Positions 1-9,203 of a stretch of DNA of 64,000 bases are shown here, piece by piece. Every line of letters begins with the position of its first letter. Positions within the stretch are counted from its first letter, which is position 1. The DNA lies in the NCBI GenBank assembly GCA_013112585.1, contig JABFGH010000012.1, positions 88,050 to 152,049 on the forward strand, given 5' to 3'. Source of the DNA: Ignavibacteriota bacterium. GTDB lineage: Bacteria; Bacteroidota; Ignavibacteria; Ignavibacteriales; Melioribacteraceae. Under the pieces are notes generated by a model. The model ran no database searches. It was not told the DNA's origin and saw only the letters and a program-made list of their open reading frames with translations. Made by a program: the position numbers and the translations under genes.

Positions 1-693
1 AATTTCTCTAAGAGTATATCCGTATGCACCTTCGATAGCTTCTGAATCTTCCATTGTCCAATTCTCAAATTCTTCGCGCGGCATTAAGCAATTTAGGTCT
101 AATCGACTTAGATAACTTAAGCTGCTATCTTCAAGGTCGTCCCTTCTATCATTTTTCGCGCTTTCAGTTTCTTTCAATATTTCTGTTACTAATCTTTGGG
201 AGAATCTCATTAAAAAAGCTAAACGATTTTGAATATCTCCGCCATCGGCATCGTTATAAATGTAATTAGCAGTTATTGCAATTTGATTGTTCACAATTGT
301 CCAAGCCGCATTTATATCATCATATTCCTCAATAAAATCATTTTTAAAGTCCTTAATTTCCTCAAATATTCTTTTTTGAAATTCAGCAGGTACTACTTGC
401 GTAAGCATAGCATACTCAAATCGGTTACCATAATTAAGAATAACAGCAGGCTGCTTAATTGTTAACACTTCTACAACGCCATACCCCGGATACTCGTGCT
501 GCCCAATTATAACTGCACTATAAGCATTTTGCGTATTCGGCTGGCTGATTGGCTCATTCGGCAGATTTTTAATTTTGCCGCACGCTCGTCCAAATGCATC
601 TGCAAAGTCTCTTTGATTGAAGAAATTAACCTGAGCTGTAATTGAGGTTGTGATTATTACGAGCATTACAGACAATAGAACATATTTTTGCAT
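1..693 (-). CDS. Secreted protein of unknown function, 3' end outside window
   Basis: An open minus-strand frame runs from an ATG at 693 to the window edge: 231 codons, with no stop reached. The first about 21 residues (MQKYVLLSVMLVIITTSITA) form a signal peptide, so the product is exported. The mature part is acidic and rich in Asn, Asp and Glu and shows no motif I recognise. A stretch around residues 45-75 (including HEYPGYGVVEV) looks like beta structure, and the rest looks helical. It lies downstream of the response-regulator gene on the same strand with a gap of about 115 bases. I assign no function. Confidence concerns the gene being real. Confidence 0.7.
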   Translation of the reverse strand, partial: MQKYVLLSVMLVIITTSITAQVNFFNQRDFADAFGRACGKIKNLPNEPISQPNTQNAYSAVIIGQHEYPGYGVVEVLTIKQPAVILNYGNRFEYAMLTQVVPAEFQKRIFEEIKDFKNDFIEEYDDINAAWTIVNNQIAITANYIYNDADGGDIQNRLAFLMRFSQRLVTEILKETESAKNDRRDDLEDSSLSYLSRLDLNCLMPREEFENWTMEDSEAIEGAYGYTLREI

Positions 694-809
694 TTTGTCA
701 TCTCTGTATTTGTTATGAAATTTTATAGGTTAATATCGGGGAGGGCAAGGCTGAATTCAATAAGGCATTTGTCGTATATTGATATTGCAGCTAAACTTTA
801 ACGGCTAAT

Positions 810-1460
810 CTAAATTATTTTATTTTGCATCGCTACCTTTACTGCTTTCATTTTATTATTCACTTGCAGCTTTTTGTAAATGTTTTCGATATGCTTTCTA
901 ACCGTAGAAGGAGCAATATATAAATTTTTTGAAATCTCTTTATAATCCAAACCCTGGCTTGTCTGCTCCAAAATTTCTATTTCCCTATTCGATAATCCGT
1001 AATCTGTTGTACCGGTGTTTTCAATTCTTTCAGGGTTCTTTAATAGTTTTAATGTTTTTAATGCAATGGAGGGAGACATTGGGGCACCGCCGGTCATAAC
1101 CATTTTAAGTGAAGTCAATAAAACATCAGGGGTTTCGTCTTTTAGTAAATAGCCCATTGCCCCGGCTTGTATTGCGCTGAATATTTTCTGATCATCATCG
1201 AATACGGTAAGCATTATAATTTTAATTTGAGGATACTTTTCAATAATATTTTTTGTTGCCTCAATGCCGTCCATTTCAGGCATTTCAATGTCCATTAAAA
1301 TGGCGTCAACGCTATGGTCTTGTTCCAGCATCAACAGCATTTCTTTGCCGTTAGAAGCTGTAAATTTGTATTCAATTTCTTCTGCAAATAGTTCTAATTT
1401 TTCTTTTATACTTTTTGATAATAAATAATTATCATCAGTAATCGCTACTCTAATTTTCAT
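810..1460 (-). CDS. NarL/FixJ-type response regulator
   Basis: A 216-residue two-component response regulator. An N-terminal receiver domain (about residues 3-120) has acidic residues D9/D10, the phosphoacceptor D57 in LMDIEMPEMDG, and K107 in LLKDE. A C-terminal LuxR-type helix-turn-helix (about 150-212) contains LSNREIEILEQTSQGLDYKE and PSTVRKHIENIYKKL. It should bind DNA as a phosphorylation-dependent dimer. The gene lies directly downstream of the TPR histidine kinase on the same strand with a 66-base gap, which is the usual cognate-pair arrangement in Bacteroidota relatives. The target genes cannot be read from the sequence. Confidence 0.93.
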   Translation of the reverse strand: MKIRVAITDDNYLLSKSIKEKLELFAEEIEYKFTASNGKEMLLMLEQDHSVDAILMDIEMPEMDGIEATKNIIEKYPQIKIIMLTVFDDDQKIFSAIQAGAMGYLLKDETPDVLLTSLKMVMTGGAPMSPSIALKTLKLLKNPERIENTGTTDYGLSNREIEILEQTSQGLDYKEISKNLYIAPSTVRKHIENIYKKLQVNNKMKAVKVAMQNKII

Positions 1461-1526
1461 ACAACCTTCTCTATTATTATTTTTAACTTATTGTTAAAAG
1501 ATTACTAACTCAATAAGTCATTTGCA

Positions 1527-3257
1527 CTAATTAATATTAAAACTACAGAAAATTTCTGTTCCGCCTTTATTGCTATCCAGAATAAAAACTCCGCCTATCT
1601 CCTCACACCTGAACCGCATATTATTAATTCCATTACCAAGCTTAATTTCGGCAGTGTCAAAACCGATTCCGTAATCTTTAACTAAAAGATTAAACCCGTT
1701 ATCCGTATCGGCAAAAACCACGTCTACTTTATCCGCCTTTGAATATTTGATACTGTTCTGAAGAGCCTCTTGAATTATTCTATAAATGTTAAGGATTTGG
1801 ATTGATGAGAGAATAATTTCAGACGATACCTTGTTAATTACTTTGATATCAATATCTGAAATGATATGATTTTTCAATTCATTAATTTTTAAAACTAATT
1901 GGTCCAAACTGCTCTCTCTGTTTTTAATTACCCAAATAGTTTGCCGCAGCTCATTTAATGCAGTTCTGCCGAAACTGCTCAGTTCTTTCAGTTTAGAAAA
2001 ATCATTTGCGGGATTTTTTATATAAGTAAAATTATCAAGTGAACTAATTAAAAAGGTTAAATGAGAACCGGTATTGTCGTGCAGTTCACGGGATATCCTT
2101 AACTTCTCGTCGGAAATTTTATTCTCATATTCAACTTCAGCAAGCTGGTTTTTTAATTCAAATTCAATTTTAATTTGTTTACGCTTATATTTTTGAAACA
2201 GATAAATTGAAATAAGAACAATAGATAAAACGATCAACAACCCAACGGTATAAATAATTAATTCTTTTTGATCTCTCATTATTAATTTTGCTTTCGCTAT
2301 TTCCTTATCCTTCTTTTCGGTTTCAAATTTAATTTCCAACTGTGCAATTTTTTCATTTATTTCTGTGCTCGAAATACTGTCTCTGTAACTATTGTAATTT
2401 TTTAAGTTTGTAAATGCTTTTTTGTATGATTTTTCATTTTCATAAATATTGGCTAACTGCTTATAGTTATATTGAATCATATATTTATTGCCGATAGTTT
2501 TTGCGAGGGCTATACTTTTATTAAACTTTTTAACTGCATTTTTATTCTTTCCAGCCATTGCATATAACTCACCAAAAATAACGGCATTTTCGGCTCGTCC
2601 ATAATTACTTTTTTCTTTAGCCCTGTATTCATCCGATATATGCATGATTTCAAATGCTTTATCAAGATTACCTAAATTAGCATAAATACCGGCAAGATGG
2701 TTTAAGCTATACGGAATGCCGATAGAATCAGAGAGAGCAAGTTTAAGGTCTAGTCCTTTTTCGTAGTAGTAGAGGGCACTATCGGCGTTTTCAAGTTGCT
2801 CGAAAATTGTTCCATAGTTATCATAAATTGCTGTTAGTTTTTTTTTAAGATTATTTTTCTCACCCAAGCTGATTGCTAGCTGCATGTAATAAATAGCCTG
2901 CTTAATATTCGTTCGCCTTAAGTGATAACCAAATGAACCATACGCTGATGTTAATTCTATTTCATTATTTAGTTCTTCAAAAAGTTTAATTGCTTTAATT
3001 TGAGCTTCCCTATATTTATCCAGTTCTCCAATTGAAGAATAAGCCAATGCAAGATTACTATAAAGTTTTGCAGCATTATTTTTATTATCATTTTCTTCAG
3101 AAGAGGTTATTGCGGCTCGAAATTTTTGTATAACACTATTCGGTTCCGAAACAATTACTTCATATGGTGTGGCAATAAGAGAATCAATTTCTTTACGGTT
3201 TTGTGAGGAATAGTTTTGAAATACTAAAAGCAGGACAATCAAATAAATTTTTTTCAT
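1527..3257 (-). CDS. TPR-containing HisKA_3 sensor histidine kinase
   Basis: A 576-residue sensor kinase. It has a signal peptide (1-18), then a periplasmic array of tetratricopeptide repeats (about 55-300; for example residues 160-200 with ADSALYYYEKGLDL). A short coiled coil (300-330) leads to a single membrane helix (about 333-355). The cytoplasmic dimerisation helix carries the phosphoacceptor H393 in RELHDNTGSHL, which is HisKA_3/NarX-type. A HATPase domain follows, with N box EALQNSIKYS (497-506), G1 DYGIGFD (528-534) and G2 GNGINNM (541-547). Its partner is the adjacent response regulator. The ligand is unknown; periplasmic TPR sensors of this build are common in Bacteroidota and mostly uncharacterised. 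Confidence 0.92.
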   Translation of the reverse strand: MKKIYLIVLLLVFQNYSSQNRKEIDSLIATPYEVIVSEPNSVIQKFRAAITSSEENDNKNNAAKLYSNLALAYSSIGELDKYREAQIKAIKLFEELNNEIELTSAYGSFGYHLRRTNIKQAIYYMQLAISLGEKNNLKKKLTAIYDNYGTIFEQLENADSALYYYEKGLDLKLALSDSIGIPYSLNHLAGIYANLGNLDKAFEIMHISDEYRAKEKSNYGRAENAVIFGELYAMAGKNKNAVKKFNKSIALAKTIGNKYMIQYNYKQLANIYENEKSYKKAFTNLKNYNSYRDSISSTEINEKIAQLEIKFETEKKDKEIAKAKLIMRDQKELIIYTVGLLIVLSIVLISIYLFQKYKRKQIKIEFELKNQLAEVEYENKISDEKLRISRELHDNTGSHLTFLISSLDNFTYIKNPANDFSKLKELSSFGRTALNELRQTIWVIKNRESSLDQLVLKINELKNHIISDIDIKVINKVSSEIILSSIQILNIYRIIQEALQNSIKYSKADKVDVVFADTDNGFNLLVKDYGIGFDTAEIKLGNGINNMRFRCEEIGGVFILDSNKGGTEIFCSFNIN

Positions 3258-3531
3258 AAAGTTAGTTTTAATAAAAATGAATTTTGAATACTATTGAATA
3301 ATAAAATTTCCTTTCTATAGAATGCAGACTATGAAATAAGGATATTAGTATGATTAGATTAAAGGAATAGCTGGCATTTTAAATACACTATTAAAATTTT
3401 AATTTTTGTTCGATTAATATAATTAGTTGTAATATTACTACCCTGTGGGGTAAAATTACAATTGATTTTTTCCATGAACTATATTTTAAAATCATTTTTT
3501 TTAATTGAAGAATTAAATTATTTAAACAATC
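3258..3531. other. Intergenic stretch, no gene seen
   Basis: About 270 AT-rich bases separate the histidine kinase start from the terminator of the Tricorn-like gene. I see no credible open frame. The stretch should contain the promoter of the kinase/regulator pair. A short hairpin-forming sequence (ACCC-TGT-GGGT) lies near 3440-3455. Confidence 0.4.
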
Positions 3532-3555
3532 ATGCCGGAAAAAGTATTCCGGCAT
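3532..3555 (-). terminator. Hairpin terminator of the Tricorn-like gene
   Basis: A perfect 9-bp stem (ATGCCGGAA at 3532-3540, TTCCGGCAT at 3547-3555) with a 6-base loop lies 15 bases beyond the stop codon at 3570. On the minus strand the stem is followed by GATTGTTT. The U-run is weak, but position and stem quality support a terminator. Confidence 0.6.
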
Positions 3556-3569
3556 GCCGCATTTAATTA

Positions 3570-6500
3570 TTATTTACTTCTATCGGGATACTTTGGTTTA
3601 GCAATTTTCTTTGCCGGATTTTCCTTCATCATTTTTTGAATAACTTCAATTGCTTTATTTAGCTGTGCGTCTTTACCTTCAACTAATTCATAAGGGTCGT
3701 TTTCAACCTCGTAATCCGGTGCAACACCGTAGCCTTCTACCTGCCAATTTCCCTCCAGGTCGTAAAACCCGAATGAAGGTGCGGTAATAAACCCGCCGTC
3801 AATCGGCAATGGATTTCCGCTGTATCCAATTAATCCGCCCCAGGTTCTCTTGCCTATTAGCGGACCAAGTCCAGCCTCTCTAAAATAATAAGGGAAAGCA
3901 TCGCCGCCGGAACCTGCCCATTGATTAATAAGCATTACCTTTGGACCAACGTGAGAGAGTGTAGGTGTCTGCCAATCTTTAAAATCTCTTCTTCCCCAAT
4001 AATTATAAAGAGGTCTGTTAAGCAGTTCGACAAATCTATCAGGTATTTGCCCCCCGCCGTTAAACCTATCATCAAAAATTATTGCATCTTTATTAAACTG
4101 TGGTGTAAACTGCCGCACCAATTCATTCTGTCCTTCAATGCCGGTATTGGGAACATATACATACCCGACTTTACCGTCGGTTGCATCTTCAACTTTTTTG
4201 CGGTTGTTTTCAATCCAAGCTAAATGCCTTAGCCTGTATTCACTCTTCATGGGTACAATTAATATTTCTCTCGCACCTTCATTACCAGGTTTTGAATTTA
4301 TTTTTAGCGTTACAACTTTTCCTGCAAGTCCCTGAAAAGCCGCCCAAGGATCTTTAGAAACATCTACCGGCTGGCTGTTTACTTCTAATAGATAATCGCC
4401 TTCATTAACATTTATTCCTGCAGCTTTTAAAGGGGAGTGAGCCTCAGCATAATCCCAATCGGCTGGTTCAATAATTTTACTGAATACATACTTTCCGTTT
4501 TTTACTTCGTAGTCGCATCCGAGCAGTCCGACATTAATTTTTTCTGCGTTTTCCATATCACCGCCGCGCACATAAGCGTGAGAAGCATTCAATTCAGCAA
4601 TCATTTCACCAATTACATAATTTAAATCGTTTCGGCTTACAACATAGGGAAGCAGTTTTTCATAGCGCTCTTTCATTGCTTTCCAATCAACGCCGTGCAT
4701 ACCGGGATCGTAAAAATAATCACGTTCAACTTTCCAAGCATCATTAAATATTTGCACCCATTCAATTTTTGGATCAATAAAAACTTCCATATCAGAAATT
4801 TTTAATTTTCCATCACCAACTTTTTTACCTTTTGCAATATCAATTATCCCGTAGGTTGAACCGCTTCTGTAAATTATATTTTTTCCATCAGCAGAAATAT
4901 CGAATGCACTTATTCCCGACAGGATTGTTTCTTCTTCTCTTTTTTTAAGATCGAAATATTTTAATGTACCGGAAGGTCCTTCTGACCTGCTTCCAGCCGC
5001 CGGGTTTGATAAATACAAAACCTTGCCTTCAACTGCTTTTAATCCGCCTACATTTCCAAGCTCGACCGGAACTTTAACAATACGTTTTTCTATTCCGGCA
5101 AAATCAATATTTACAGATTTAACTTTTTCTTTCTCGTTATCCTTCTCATCTTTTTTCTCTTTTTCTTCCTCTTCCTTTTTCATTTCAATTTCTTCTTCAT
5201 CACTTTCTGCCGCTAATAAAGAGGCAGTGTCTTTTTGTAAAGTCAGCACATATAAATTTGTTGCATTGGGATAAACCCATGTTCTATCCATATCGCTGTA
5301 AACGGGAGAGAAAGTTCTATCGGAATAAAAGTATAAGTATTTTCCGGCGGGGTCAAAAACAGGATTAGTATCATTATAAAACTCACTTGTTACTCTCCTG
5401 CTTTTTGATTCGCTAACATTATAGATAAAAATTGAATGAAGATCATTATCAAGCGGTTTATCATAAGCCAGCCACTTGCTGTCGGCAGACCAGCTATAGT
5501 TAATAAACTCGCGCAGATCATCTTTATCAATTAAAATTTTATTGCCGTCATCAATCGTAACAAAATAGAGCCTTCCGTCTTTATCTCTAAAGGCAATTTT
5601 TTTACTGTCAGGCGACCATGCCGGATCGAACATAAAAACATTATTTCCGCTGGTAATTTTTTTCTCTTCTCCTTTTCCGTCAGATGCTTTTATATAAAGC
5701 TCATACTCTCCCGATGCATCAGAAAAGTAAGCTATATACTTACCATCGGGCGACCAAGCAGGTGTTCTTTCGGCAGCCCCCGAACTGTTTGTAATGTTCC
5801 TTGCATTTCCCTTTTCTTTTGGAGTTGTGAAGACCTCGCCTCTAGCTCCGAATAAAGCTCTGCTTCCTGAAGGTGATAATGAAAAATTATCAATACGTGA
5901 AGCAACTTTTTTCATTGAAGTTCTTACTTCCGGTAAATCCGCGGGAACTTGTACTGATATCGGCTGCGACTTTCCGCTTGCTAAATCCAGTACGTGAAGT
6001 TTGCCACCGTTTTCAAAAACTATTTCGTTAGGACCAATGCTGGGCCATTTAACATCGTAAACATCAAAAAATGTTATTTGCATAAATTTATCAGCCGCAA
6101 AATCATAAGACCAAATATTTAATTTTTTATTTTCATCTCTATCCGATAAAAAATATAAAATATTATTATGCCACATAGGCAAGGCATCGGTTCCGTCAAA
6201 TTCGGTAATCTGTTTTGATTTCTTTGCGTTAAAATCATAAACCCACAAATCACTTGCCATACCGCCTCTATAGCGCTTCCATGTTCTTGTTTGGCGTGAT
6301 ATAATTTGAAACGCCAGCTTACTCCCATCAGCATTGTAAGCACCTGTTTCACCATAAGCAAGCGGCAGCTTCTGCGGCAGTCCGCCGGAAATTGGCTGGA
6401 GATATAATTGACTGTAACGGCTTGACGGGCTTGTCATTCGTGTTCTGTACAAAACATTTTTATTATCAGGATTCCAATCAACAACAATATCGGCAGATGA

Positions 6501-6827
6501 ATGATGAGTCAGTCTTTTTGGTGTTCCCCCGGCTGCGGGCATAATATAAACATCAGTGTTGCCGTCGTAGTTTGCACTAAATGCAATGTGTCTGCCGTCG
6601 AAAGAAAATTTAGGATACATCTCATCTCCCGCCGGGGAGCTAAGCTTTACTGCCATTCCTCCTTCCTTTGATACTTTCCATAAATCGCCTGCATAAACAA
6701 AAACAATTTCGTTTTTGCTGATATCCGGAAACCTTAACATTAGTGCATCGGGACTTGAAGAAGTTTGAGCAGATAATGAAATTTGAATTATGAATAAATA
6801 AATAATTGAAAGAATTTTTTTGAACAT
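3570..6827 (-). CDS. Tricorn-like S41 family protease, secreted
   Basis: A 1085-residue homolog of Tricorn protease. I chose the ATG at 6827 over the further open upstream codons. It is preceded by GGGGTGAT and opens a clean signal peptide (MFKKILSIIYLFIIQISLSA). The order is: WD40/TolB-like beta-propeller repeats (about 30-330 and 340-620), an acidic Lys/Glu linker (about 565-605), a Tricorn C1-like region, a PDZ-like segment (about 800-860) and an S41 catalytic domain. Residues matching the Tricorn tetrad are H711 (GMHGVDW), S973 (AGSGGDAFPYY) and E1031 (QVEGYG). It probably degrades peptides in the periplasm or outside the cell. It is monocistronic, with its own terminator. Confidence 0.93.
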   Translation of the reverse strand: MFKKILSIIYLFIIQISLSAQTSSSPDALMLRFPDISKNEIVFVYAGDLWKVSKEGGMAVKLSSPAGDEMYPKFSFDGRHIAFSANYDGNTDVYIMPAAGGTPKRLTHHSSADIVVDWNPDNKNVLYRTRMTSPSSRYSQLYLQPISGGLPQKLPLAYGETGAYNADGSKLAFQIISRQTRTWKRYRGGMASDLWVYDFNAKKSKQITEFDGTDALPMWHNNILYFLSDRDENKKLNIWSYDFAADKFMQITFFDVYDVKWPSIGPNEIVFENGGKLHVLDLASGKSQPISVQVPADLPEVRTSMKKVASRIDNFSLSPSGSRALFGARGEVFTTPKEKGNARNITNSSGAAERTPAWSPDGKYIAYFSDASGEYELYIKASDGKGEEKKITSGNNVFMFDPAWSPDSKKIAFRDKDGRLYFVTIDDGNKILIDKDDLREFINYSWSADSKWLAYDKPLDNDLHSIFIYNVSESKSRRVTSEFYNDTNPVFDPAGKYLYFYSDRTFSPVYSDMDRTWVYPNATNLYVLTLQKDTASLLAAESDEEEIEMKKEEEEKEKKDEKDNEKEKVKSVNIDFAGIEKRIVKVPVELGNVGGLKAVEGKVLYLSNPAAGSRSEGPSGTLKYFDLKKREEETILSGISAFDISADGKNIIYRSGSTYGIIDIAKGKKVGDGKLKISDMEVFIDPKIEWVQIFNDAWKVERDYFYDPGMHGVDWKAMKERYEKLLPYVVSRNDLNYVIGEMIAELNASHAYVRGGDMENAEKINVGLLGCDYEVKNGKYVFSKIIEPADWDYAEAHSPLKAAGINVNEGDYLLEVNSQPVDVSKDPWAAFQGLAGKVVTLKINSKPGNEGAREILIVPMKSEYRLRHLAWIENNRKKVEDATDGKVGYVYVPNTGIEGQNELVRQFTPQFNKDAIIFDDRFNGGGQIPDRFVELLNRPLYNYWGRRDFKDWQTPTLSHVGPKVMLINQWAGSGGDAFPYYFREAGLGPLIGKRTWGGLIGYSGNPLPIDGGFITAPSFGFYDLEGNWQVEGYGVAPDYEVENDPYELVEGKDAQLNKAIEVIQKMMKENPAKKIAKPKYPDRSK

Positions 6828-6996
6828 CTGATCACCCCAGTTTATTATTAAAAACAATTTTGAAAGTAATAGTAAAATAAGAAAATCCTTAAAAAGGAAA
6901 ATTATTTTTAGTTGATTCGCAAAACAATTTGACATCTGTAAGAGCAATATCTATTTTGAATTTAAATCATCTTCTTAAACAAATCTGATATTAAAA

Positions 6997-8562
6997 ATGA
7001 AAAACAATTTTTTTCTTTATTCAACAATTATTTTTTTAATCGTTTGTTCATTTGCTTCTGCACAAAATGAAAACTCCGCCACTAATAAGCCGAACATTAT
7101 TTTCATACTCGCGGATGACTTAGCCGTTAATGCACTTAGCGCTTATAATCCAAAATTATTTAACACACCCAATATTGACCGGCTGGCAAATGAAGGAATA
7201 AAATTTAATAACTGTCTGGTTACAAATTCAATCTGTGCGCCAAGCAGGGCAGTTATGCTAACCGGAAAATACAGTCACAAAAATGGCTTGCGCGATAACA
7301 GGGATGTGTTCAATGGAGATCAGCAGACTTTTCCGAAACTACTGCAGCAGGCAGGCTATACTACTGCATTGATAGGTAAGTGGCATTTGAAGTCAGCACC
7401 GCAAGGGTTTGATTATTGGAACATTGCAAAAGGACAAGGGTTGTATTACAATCCAATCTTTATTGAGATGGGTGATACAACACGGCGCGATGGCTATATT
7501 ACAGATTTAATAACAGACTATGTTTTTGATTACATAGAAGATGTAGATAAAGAAAAACCATTCTGCGTTTTATATCATCACAAATCACCTCATAGAAATT
7601 GGATGCCTAACTTAAAAGACCTTGCAGATATGAAAACACGACCGGAACCGGAAACCCTGCATGATGATTACTCGGGAAGAGTTGCTGCCGCTGAACAGGA
7701 TATGGAAATTAATAATCTTTATAGGTCATTGGATTTAAAAATTCATTTACAAAAAGGTGAAGTGGAAAACTCAGGCGGTAAAGCCAGCTTTGATGCAACA
7801 GGTTCATGGCGGGCAACATATAACACTCTAACTCCACAACAGAAAAAAGAGTGGGATGAATATTATGAACCGATAAATAAAGAATTTAGAGAAGCAAATT
7901 TTTCGGACGAAGAATTATTCAAGTGGAAGTATCAAAGATATATTAATGATTATCTGCTGTGTGTAAAATCGATAGATGATAATATTGGACGACTTTTTGA
8001 TTACCTTGACAAAAATAATCTGTCCGAAAATACAATGGTGATTCTTTCATCCGATCAAGGTTTTTTTCTTGGTGAGCATGGCTGGTACGATAAAAGGTTT
8101 ATGTATGAAGAATCAATTAAAATTCCCATGCTGATTCGTTATCCAAAGGATGTACCTGCAAACCAGGTTAACGATAAAATAATTTTAAATTTAGATTTTG
8201 CCCCAACACTATTAGATTTTGCGGGAATCGAAATTCCGACCGACATGCAGGGAAGGTCTTTCAAAAAACTTATGCTCGGCAAGGATATTCCGAATTGGCG
8301 GAACTCAATGTATTACCATTACTACGAATACCCGCACGGCTGGCATGATGTAAAAAGGCATTACGGAATAAGAACTGAAAACTTTAAGCTAATTCACTTT
8401 TATTATGATATTGATGAATGGGAATTGTTTGATCTTGAAAGCGATCCCCATGAAATGAATAATTTAATTGATGATCCGAATTATTCGGATTTAATTTTAA
8501 AGCTAAAAAATGAATTATACTATTTACAAGATTATTATGGAGATAATTCTGTAAGCAGATGA
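6997..8562 (+). CDS. Secreted sulfatase (formylglycine-dependent family)
   Basis: A 521-residue type I sulfatase. A signal peptide ends near residue 22 (SFASAQ). N-terminal metal-binding residues lie in IIFILADDL (D40, D41). The modification motif C-x-P-S-R is C80-A-P-S-R84, where Cys80 would be oxidised to formylglycine, followed by TGKY. Further alkaline-phosphatase-superfamily features are GKWHLK (about 128-133), the late SSDQGFFLGEHGW metal-binding segment and the C-terminal ESDPHEMNNL typical of sulfatases acting on sulfated glycans. The substrate cannot be inferred. The gene is divergent from the Tricorn-like gene, and no SusC/SusD-type partner lies nearby. Confidence 0.93.
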   Translation: MKNNFFLYSTIIFLIVCSFASAQNENSATNKPNIIFILADDLAVNALSAYNPKLFNTPNIDRLANEGIKFNNCLVTNSICAPSRAVMLTGKYSHKNGLRDNRDVFNGDQQTFPKLLQQAGYTTALIGKWHLKSAPQGFDYWNIAKGQGLYYNPIFIEMGDTTRRDGYITDLITDYVFDYIEDVDKEKPFCVLYHHKSPHRNWMPNLKDLADMKTRPEPETLHDDYSGRVAAAEQDMEINNLYRSLDLKIHLQKGEVENSGGKASFDATGSWRATYNTLTPQQKKEWDEYYEPINKEFREANFSDEELFKWKYQRYINDYLLCVKSIDDNIGRLFDYLDKNNLSENTMVILSSDQGFFLGEHGWYDKRFMYEESIKIPMLIRYPKDVPANQVNDKIILNLDFAPTLLDFAGIEIPTDMQGRSFKKLMLGKDIPNWRNSMYYHYYEYPHGWHDVKRHYGIRTENFKLIHFYYDIDEWELFDLESDPHEMNNLIDDPNYSDLILKLKNELYYLQDYYGDNSVSR

Positions 8563-8627
8563 TGGGTTTTGTTTTTGGTATTGCAGCAGGTTTATTTTTT
8601 AGCGAACGAAGATATTAATTATTAATT

Positions 8628-8812
8628 GGGCTAAAGCCCAGGTTTTGGTACGCACATTAACCTCCGGCTTAAAAGCCGGAGTTACTATTCCCGATCCTAG
8701 TCCCGCTAAAAAATCGATATTACTTTTAAACCCAATTGCTCCGCCATTTATGGCGGGGTTTAATAAAGACGAAAATACAACGGGCTTTAGCCTGCCTTTG
8801 CCGGTGGGCAGG
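8628..8812. repeat. Structured intergenic repeat with nested palindromes
   Basis: Four hairpins occur in under 190 bases: GGGCTAAAGCCC (8628-8639), a 9-bp stem CTCCGGCTT/AAGCCGGAG (8662-8681), CCGCCA-TTTA-TGGCGG (8741-8756) and CCTGCC...GGCAGG (8791-8812). The outer GGGCT(AA)AGCCC is matched at the far side by GGGCTTTAGCC (8782-8792), giving inverted ends. Spurious open frames cross it on both strands. I read it as a non-coding MITE- or BIME-like element, not a gene. Confidence 0.6.
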
Positions 8813-8931
8813 ACCAACTTTTTTGGCGGGTTTGATAATCGATCCAATAATAATTTACTTTAATGAAAAAAGGAGAATGAATTAACACTTGCAATTAAAA
8901 CCTCACATTAGTATTATTGCATCCAATTAAT

Positions 8932-9078
8932 ATGAATCGCATAAATAAAAATATCGTTCAGCAAAAATCAGTTAAAGCAATAGCTCTTAACATCGATTCG
9001 ATATTAATTAACAACCCTTCAATTATCATTACCTTACTCGGGATTACTTTACTTAGCCTCTTACTCCTTATCGGCTAA
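8932..9078 (+). CDS. Candidate Leu/Ile-rich leader peptide of the leu operon
   Basis: A 48-codon ORF begins with ATG at 8932 and stops at 9076-9078, 125 bases before leuB. Its last 18 residues are IIITLLGITLLSLLLLIG: eight Leu and five Ile codons in a row of 18. That composition and the position before leuBACD suit an attenuator leader peptide that senses charged branched-chain tRNAs. The Leu codons are mixed (TTA, CTT, CTC), with no single rare codon. Alternative: a tiny one-helix membrane protein. No strong ribosome-binding site is visible. Confidence 0.5.
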   Translation: MNRINKNIVQQKSVKAIALNIDSILINNPSIIITLLGITLLSLLLLIG

Positions 9079-9084
9079 TACGTA

Positions 9085-9149
9085 GGTCATTCCCAAATTT
9101 CATAAAATCCAAAAACTATAACTTAAATTGAATTCGGGAACGACCCGAA
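9085..9149 (+). promoter_or_regulatory. Competing RNA hairpins in the leu operon leader
   Basis: Directly after the candidate leader ORF, GGTCATTCCC (9085-9094) can pair with GGGAACGACC (9136-9145) at nine of ten positions. The second segment is also part of a perfect 6-bp hairpin TTCGGG-AACGA-CCCGAA (9133-9149). The two structures are mutually exclusive, as in attenuators. No clear U-run follows the small hairpin, so a classical intrinsic terminator is not proven. I see no T-box sequence. Confidence 0.45.
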
Positions 9150-9203
9150 GCGGGATTGTTATATCTGAAGGAATTTTTTGAAATAAAACCGAAAGGTGAA
9201 TAA

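Noticed and set aside
6828..6947. 40-residue upstream extension of the Tricorn-like protease
   Set aside because: The downstream ATG at 6827 has a purine-rich site and opens a standard signal peptide. The extension would place a membrane-like segment before that signal peptide.
8599..8863. Overlapping 72-82-codon open frames on both strands downstream of the sulfatase
   Set aside because: They lie across a multi-hairpin repeat and have repeat-like, Pro/Gly-rich translations with no ribosome-binding site.
9079..9203. T-box riboswitch for leucine upstream of leuB
   Set aside because: No T-box sequence or specifier stem-loop was recognised; the leader ORF with competing hairpins fits better.
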